Source: Acidimicrobiaceae bacterium (GTDB taxonomy: Bacteria; Actinomycetota; Acidimicrobiia; Acidimicrobiales; Acidimicrobiaceae). Taken from it: a stretch of 10,221 nt of DNA. The DNA is taken from positions 1 through 10,221 of the forward strand of contig JABEUO010000265.1 in assembly GCA_013044415.1 (NCBI GenBank). Reading direction: 5' to 3'. Position numbers and translations under genes: made by a program. Positions 6,619 to 10,221 of this stretch are shown in pieces. Under the pieces are notes generated by a model. The model made no database searches. It saw nothing but the letters and a program-made list of their open reading frames with translations, and was not told the origin of the DNA. Each line of letters opens with the position of its first letter. Positions within the stretch are counted from its first letter, which is position 1.

Positions 6619-6654
6619 CATCCTCGTCGAGTAACCATCCTCGTCGAGTAACCA
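6619..6654. repeat. 17-bp tandem duplication containing CTCGTCGAG
   Basis: CATCCTCGTCGAGTAAC occurs twice head to tail without a mismatch (6619-6635 and 6636-6652), then CA begins a third. The core CTCGTCGAG is a near-palindrome with a single central base. The same 11 bases CTCGTCGAGTA recur at 9546-9556 upstream of the fatty-acyl-CoA ligase, which suggests a shared binding site. Confidence 0.85.
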
Positions 6655-7008
6655 CTGAGCAAGGTGTATTTACGACAAACTCGAATTGAGAATGAACAAT
6701 GCCAGTTCCCTACTCTGTCTTTCGCATTCGAACAATCGGGCTTTTGGGTTATCGTCGACGGCTACAACTCGATTCCGAGATCTACTTGTCAACGGTCGAA
6801 TCCAATCTTTCGAGAGCCTCATTGATAGCGAAAGGAATTTACCTGATCTTGCAGGTCAGCCAGGAGGTTGCCGTTCTAATCACTCAGCACTCCATAAAAT
6901 CGATCAACTGCAAGCCAATCAAGTAAAAGCCTTCGGCAGCTGGTCCGACGCATTGATTCCGAACTAACAACGAGATAGAAATTCTTGCGTTTGTCGAATC
7001 GACACAAA

Positions 7009-7036
7009 TTGCTAACCTGAACCCATCAGCTAGAGT
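7009..7036 (+). promoter_or_regulatory. candidate promoter of the SDR gene
   Basis: TTGCTA (7009-7014) and TAGAGT (7031-7036), 16 bases apart, resemble -35 and -10 boxes and lie 26 bases before the SDR start codon. The -35 box overlaps TGCTAA, the same half-site seen in the palindromes at the phasin promoter. Weak evidence from pattern only. Confidence 0.35.
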
Positions 7037-7062
7037 CTATTTGACGCAATTGGGGGGCTAAT

Positions 7063-7797
7063 TTGGAGCTGGCCGGGCAGGTAGCCATAGTAACTGGATC
7101 CTCATCGGGAATCGGTCGGGCGATAGCCGAAACGCTCGCAAGCCGAAAAGTCAGCGTAATCGTCAACTCCTCTAAATCCCCCGACCAAGGCCTAGTGGTG
7201 GCGGATTCGCTGCAAGGCGCTTCCTACTTTCAAGGTTCGGTCACAGATGACAATTTTGGACCCGATATAGTCCAATTTGCCCTCCGAAGGTATGGTCGAC
7301 TCGACATCTTGGTAAACAATGCAGGAACCACCAGGATCATTTCGCATGCCGACCTGGAGGGGGCGACCACGGAAATATGGAGAGAGATCTTCGAGGTAAA
7401 CGTCTTTGGTGCCTGGTCGATCATTAGGGCTGCCAGTGCGGCACTCGAGGACAATGGTGGTGGCCAGATACTCAACATAACTTCGCTAGCCGGAATAAGA
7501 CAGACCGGCTCTTCGATACCATACGCCACTTCAAAAGCTGCACTTAACCATCTAACTCAGCTCTTGGCAGTAGCCCTGGCCCCCAAAATAAGGGTAAACG
7601 CTGTCGCACCTGGGCTGGTCGATACAGCATGGACTAAGGACTGGCATGATATCCGCAATAATTACTCCAAAACTGCCCCACTGCAAAGATCAGCCACTAC
7701 TAGAGACGTCGCCGATTCGGCCCTTCAGATCATGGAAAACCCGTATCTCACTGGAACGATCCTGTGCCTCGATGGGGGTATGTCCCTCAAGCGCTAG
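7063..7797 (+). CDS. SDR-family oxidoreductase (3-oxoacyl-ACP/CoA reductase-like)
   Basis: A 244-residue classical short-chain dehydrogenase, the usual FabG/PhaB size, expected to reduce a 3-oxoacyl thioester with NAD(P)H in the cytosol. The nucleotide loop is TGSSSGIG (11-18), the structural motif NNAG is at 85-88, and the catalytic tetrad is N113, S141, Y154 and K158 (YATSK). NSSKS after the second strand (35-39) carries a lysine that suits NADPH. The C-terminus GTILCLDGGMSLKR is typical. The start is a TTG with GGGGGG (7052-7057) five bases upstream; the protein begins MELAGQVAIVTG as expected, so no earlier start is needed. It converges with the fatty-acyl-CoA ligase, leaving 17 bases between stops. 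Next to acetoacetyl-CoA synthetase, an acetoacetyl-CoA reductase role is attractive, but other SDR substrates are possible. Confidence 0.9.
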   Translation: MELAGQVAIVTGSSSGIGRAIAETLASRKVSVIVNSSKSPDQGLVVADSLQGASYFQGSVTDDNFGPDIVQFALRRYGRLDILVNNAGTTRIISHADLEGATTEIWREIFEVNVFGAWSIIRAASAALEDNGGGQILNITSLAGIRQTGSSIPYATSKAALNHLTQLLAVALAPKIRVNAVAPGLVDTAWTKDWHDIRNNYSKTAPLQRSATTRDVADSALQIMENPYLTGTILCLDGGMSLKR

Positions 7798-7801
7798 GGT
7801 A

Positions 7802-7816
7802 AGCCTCAAATAGGCT
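7802..7816. terminator. weak hairpin between convergent SDR and acyl-CoA ligase genes
   Basis: AGCCT-CAAAT-AGGCT forms a 5-bp stem in the short gap between the two stop codons. On the plus strand it is followed by ACGATTTATT, which is only loosely T-rich. It could act as a weak terminator for the SDR gene; the stem is short, so this is tentative. Confidence 0.25.
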
Positions 7817-9449
7817 ACGATTTATTCGTAATTTGAACATCCAGCTCGCCTTTGGCGTGCTTAGCCCGAAGCACTTTCTTGTCGAATTTGCCTACTGAGG
7901 TTTTCGGTATAACCTCGACAATCGACCACCTTTCCGGCAGCCACCATTTTGCAACTTTCGAAGACAGAAATTGTCTCATCTCGTCTGGGTCTATCGTCGT
8001 GCCTGGCTTGGGAACAATGCAGGCCAGTGGTCTTTCGTTCCACCTTTCATCGGGAACGCCAATTACCGCCGCCTCGATTATGTCAGGATGGGACATAATT
8101 GCGTTTTCCAGTTGTACCGTTGACACCCATTCGCCGCCCGATTTAATGACATCTTTGGTGCGGTCAGATATCCTCAAGTAACCCTCTTTGTCCATGGTCC
8201 CAATGTCGCCGGTTTTCAGCCATCCGTCATCAAAGCTATCCGAGTCAGTTACGTTATAGTAGGAACCTGTTATCCATGGTCCTCTTACTTGAATCTCGCC
8301 GAGAGAACTTCCATCCCAGGGCATAACTTCACCCTCGGAACTGACAATTCTTAACTCGACTCCTGCTACCGGAGCACCAGCCGTAACGATGTATCGAAAC
8401 CAATCATCCTCGGGCGTTCCTCGCGGTGGTAGAGAGATTGTGCAAAGGGGAGAAGTTTCAGTCATCCCCCACCCCTGGACCATCCAAACCCCGAACTTCT
8501 CCTTATAAGCTTCGATAAGGCTGGGCGGTGGAGATGACCCACCAGCAGTTATGTACCGCAGGGAGCTCAAATCGACCTCATTAGCGTACGAGTACTGCAA
8601 TAGATCGTTCCAAATCGTCGGAACGCCAAGCGATAAGGTGGGCCGAAGCGATTTGAACATATCCGCGAGGGGCTGTGGTTGCAAAAAGCGCCCGGGCATG
8701 ATCATGTCAGATCCTGCAAAAAATGCAGCATACGGAACGCCCCAAGCGTTGACGTGGAACATAGGCACGATCGTAAGTACTGAATCATCCTTTTGTATCC
8801 CAAGGGAATTAGCACTCCCCGAAGCGATGGCATGCAGCCAACTCGACCGATGGGAGTACACGACCCCTTTTGGATTTCCCGTCGTACCAGATGTATAACA
8901 CATTGCCGCAGCGTGCAACTCATTGAGTTCGGGCCAATCAAACATCGTCGGCATGTCTTTTATGAGGGCTTCGTAGTCGTAATGGCTAGTGCCCTTGAAT
9001 GCCGATAATGCCTCTTCACTAGTTGCTCCAACGGTTATAATCGCCTCGACGCTGGGACAGTCTGCGATCACTTTACCAAGAAGTCCGAGAACGAAACCGT
9101 CCGCAATTATTACCTTGTCTTGAGCGTCATTGATCACGTGGCGGATTTGCTCTTCAAAAAGCCGGACATTCAAAGTGTGAAGGACTGCCCCCATGCAAGG
9201 CACCGCATAGTAGGCCTCAAGATGCTGGTTGTGATTGAAGCAAAATGTAGCTACCCGATCCGAATCCCTAACTCCGAGCGTGTGGAGTGCATGGGCGAGC
9301 TGGGCCGCACGCTCTCCAATCTCTTTAAAGCTGTGGGAGCTTGCCTCTCCGCCTAAATAGGTGTAGACCTTAGAATTTGGATAAAGGTCTGTTCCGTGTT
9401 CCAAAATGGAGCGGATAGTCAATTGGCTGTTCTGCATAGTTGAGAGCAT
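7815..9449 (-). CDS. medium/long-chain fatty-acyl-CoA ligase (FadD-type)
   Basis: An ANL-superfamily ligase of 544 residues that activates fatty acids to acyl-CoA through an acyl-AMP intermediate. In the numbering from the TTG at 9452 (545 residues) the ATP loop is YTSGTTGNPKG (186-196), followed by VPMFHVNAWG (229-238), the adenine motif GWGMTETSP (327-335), TGDIG (414-418), and the linker motif DRTKDVIKSGGEWVS (430-444). The catalytic lysine is K522 in SVGKFDKK. This set is like the Thermus-type long-chain ligases and actinobacterial FadD proteins. The codons TTG and ATG are adjacent at 9452-9447. I prefer ATG-9449, with AGGGGG (9454-9459) four bases upstream. It converges with the SDR gene and probably feeds beta-oxidation or lipid storage. 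Chain length cannot be read from the sequence. Confidence 0.93.
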   Translation of the reverse strand: MLSTMQNSQLTIRSILEHGTDLYPNSKVYTYLGGEASSHSFKEIGERAAQLAHALHTLGVRDSDRVATFCFNHNQHLEAYYAVPCMGAVLHTLNVRLFEEQIRHVINDAQDKVIIADGFVLGLLGKVIADCPSVEAIITVGATSEEALSAFKGTSHYDYEALIKDMPTMFDWPELNELHAAAMCYTSGTTGNPKGVVYSHRSSWLHAIASGSANSLGIQKDDSVLTIVPMFHVNAWGVPYAAFFAGSDMIMPGRFLQPQPLADMFKSLRPTLSLGVPTIWNDLLQYSYANEVDLSSLRYITAGGSSPPPSLIEAYKEKFGVWMVQGWGMTETSPLCTISLPPRGTPEDDWFRYIVTAGAPVAGVELRIVSSEGEVMPWDGSSLGEIQVRGPWITGSYYNVTDSDSFDDGWLKTGDIGTMDKEGYLRISDRTKDVIKSGGEWVSTVQLENAIMSHPDIIEAAVIGVPDERWNERPLACIVPKPGTTIDPDEMRQFLSSKVAKWWLPERWSIVEVIPKTSVGKFDKKVLRAKHAKGELDVQITNKS

Positions 9450-9545
9450 CAATCCCCCTAAACTTTCTCTCTAATAGGCATATTCCAAGTACTTGTTGAT
9501 GCACGCTTCACATTAACAAAACCTAGTTCTACTTTGAGGCTTAAG

Positions 9546-9556
9546 CTCGTCGAGTA
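9546..9556. promoter_or_regulatory. CTCGTCGAGTA motif upstream of fatty-acyl-CoA ligase
   Basis: An exact 11-base match to the core of the 17-bp duplication at 6619-6654. It lies about 100 bases upstream of the acyl-CoA ligase start. Three copies in the window, all outside genes and all upstream of acyl-CoA metabolism genes, suggest a common regulator. Inference only. Confidence 0.35.
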
Positions 9557-9636
9557 GGATAAATACTTACTAAGCGGACCGTATATCTCAGCTCCAACCA
9601 GATTTACTCTGAGTTAGTGCCATCGATGGCTACATG

Positions 9637-9670
9637 CTCCCCGCCCTAAAGGACGAAGCTTCCAAAAGCT
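9637..9670 (-). mobile_element. tnpB-type element right-end remnant, copy 1
   Basis: CTCCCCGCCCTAAAGGACG (9637-9655) reads on the minus strand as CGTCCTTTAGGGCGGGGAG, a signature I recognise from the right ends of many IS200/IS605- and IS607-type elements, where it forms the 3' end of the tnpB-associated omega RNA. Its stem is CGTCC/GGGCG with one wobble. Next to it AGCTT-CCAA-AAGCT (9657-9670) forms a second hairpin. No tnpB coding sequence is attached, so this is a relic or a non-autonomous end. Confidence 0.55.
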
Positions 9671-9884
9671 AACTGGCTATAACAATTCCAGTGCGGGTCG
9701 ATCCACTGGGTCATGGTGTTTGGCTGTGTGGATTACTTCTCCTTACACAAAGACCACATTTGCTGAGGCGCTTCCGGTGTTAGCTTCCTCTATATCTCCG
9801 TTATCGGAATCTCCGCAGGAGATAGGACCTCTCGTCTATCAAAATTTCCTCGTCCGCATCAGCACCTTCTCATACGTTGACGAT

Positions 9885-9942
9885 CTCCCCGCCCTGAAGG
9901 ACGGTGCCCTCTCGCCAAGAAATGGTAGCGGCTCGAACCGCT
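9885..9942 (-). mobile_element. tnpB-type element right-end remnant, copy 2
   Basis: CTCCCCGCCCTGAAGGACGG (9885-9904) forms a 6-bp stem around a 4-base loop (CCGTCC/GGGCGG on the minus strand, one wobble). It is followed at its outer side by ATCGTCAA, close to the usual end of such elements. AGCGG-N6-CCGCT (9927-9942) and CATCG-N6-CGATG (9962-9977) give two more hairpins on the presumed internal side, as in omega RNAs. It has the same orientation as copy 1, 248 bases away. No TnpB C-terminus was found between this end and the window edge. Confidence 0.6.
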
Positions 9943-10221
9943 CCTGCTCTAGCTGGCTAACCATCGACCGAGCGATGTAGTCGGCTAACAATGTGAATTC
10001 CGTTGGCTGCGACGTAAGGATCGAAGCTGCTGACTAGCTCGTAATCCTAGGGTTCACTTTCGGACCAACGAGTTTGGCCCGCGACTGCCGATTATGGAAG
10101 CGCTGATAGCTGCCCGTAGAACTATCTATTCACATCACATTCTAAAATGCGCCAAATGGTCCTTTTAATTTCTCCAGGGGTGTGTTAATCTTCACATGAC
10201 ATGCTCACACCGGAAGAACTG

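Larger units (their letters stand above)
6454..7062. other. divergent intergenic region between acetoacetyl-CoA synthetase and SDR genes
   Basis: About 600 bases separate these divergent genes. The stretch holds a 12-bp palindrome (6545-6556), a 17-bp tandem duplication (6619-6654) and a candidate SDR promoter (7009-7036). Open frames at 6686-6967 and 6699-6926 lack ribosome sites and resemble no family I know. I see no RNA gene. It may hold the remains of a lost gene, since it is long for a promoter region, but no frame supports a name. Confidence 0.6.
9450..10221. other. long gene-free region with transposon-end hairpins
   Basis: About 770 bases hold no credible gene. A plus-strand frame at 9720-9980 runs through a tnpB-type end hairpin and has no ribosome site, so I treat it as spurious. 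The region contains the motif CTCGTCGAGTA (9546-9556), two hairpins typical of tnpB element ends (9637-9670 and 9885-9942) and a further inverted repeat CATCG-N6-CGATG (9962-9977). I looked on the minus strand from 10221 to 9910 for the conserved C-terminus of TnpB and did not find it. Confidence 0.6.

Noticed and set aside
6686..6967. Small genes of 93 and 75 codons in overlapping frames
   Set aside because: No ribosome site, no recognisable motif, and two frames compete over the same bases. I also read the minus strand, where several stops interrupt every frame.
9920..9950. tRNA T-arm (GGTTCGAGCC on the minus strand)
   Set aside because: The loop has six bases instead of seven, and no matching acceptor, D or anticodon arms are present.
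9720..9980. 86-codon plus-strand gene
   Set aside because: It reads through the tnpB-type end hairpin (giving DLPALKDGALS), a typical artefact at these ends, and lacks a ribosome site.
9910..10221. C-terminus of a tnpB gene on the minus strand
   Set aside because: None of the frames I read shows the conserved RuvC/zinc-finger residues (CxxC, ADxNAAxNI); the longest piece is interrupted by stops.

Overview
The window looks like a piece of an actinobacterial chromosome of intermediate GC content (about half G+C by eye, not counted). The family-level resemblances (an HbhA/MLDS-like phasin beside a short XRE regulator, and actinobacterial-type acyl-CoA ligases) and the frequent GTG/TTG starts suggest a deep-branching actinobacterium such as an acidimicrobial lineage. 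That placement is inference and low confidence. Seven genes are well supported and one very small gene is moderately supported. No rRNA, tRNA or CRISPR array was seen.

Layout. 1-82: a 19-bp tandem repeat cut by the window edge. 240-1346 (+): an HD-domain dNTP triphosphohydrolase (dGTPase family). 1498-2878 (-): a probable two-gene unit of a YhdH/AcuI-type NADPH-dependent acrylyl-CoA/quinone oxidoreductase followed by thioredoxin. 2879-3481: an intergenic stretch holding a decayed MerR/IS607-like DNA-binding remnant and, next to the phasin gene, a cluster of inverted repeats that overlaps its probable promoter. 3482-3757 (+): a 91-residue phasin-like amphipathic protein with a structured 3' end and a strong hairpin. 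3980-4366 (+): a short XRE regulator. 4363-6453 (-): acetoacetyl-CoA synthetase, whose stop codon overlaps that of the XRE gene. 6454-7062: a divergent intergenic region with a 17-bp tandem duplication and a 12-bp palindrome. 7063-7797 (+): an SDR-family 3-oxoacyl reductase. 7815-9449 (-): a medium/long-chain fatty-acyl-CoA ligase. 9450-10221: no gene, but two copies of a hairpin typical of the right ends of IS200/IS605- or IS607-type tnpB elements.

How the genes fit together. The centre and right of the window concern acyl-CoA chemistry: acetoacetate activation, 3-oxoacyl reduction, fatty-acid activation and reduction of 2,3-unsaturated short acyl-CoA. A phasin-like coat protein and an adjacent regulator sit in the middle. 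This fits a carbon-storage function (polyhydroxyalkanoate granule or neutral-lipid droplet) with a regulator acting on the phasin promoter. No PHA synthase or acyltransferase is visible here, so the storage link remains inference. The most interesting leads are the operator-like repeats at 3369-3435 and the decayed transposon pieces at 2971-3192 and 9637-9942.
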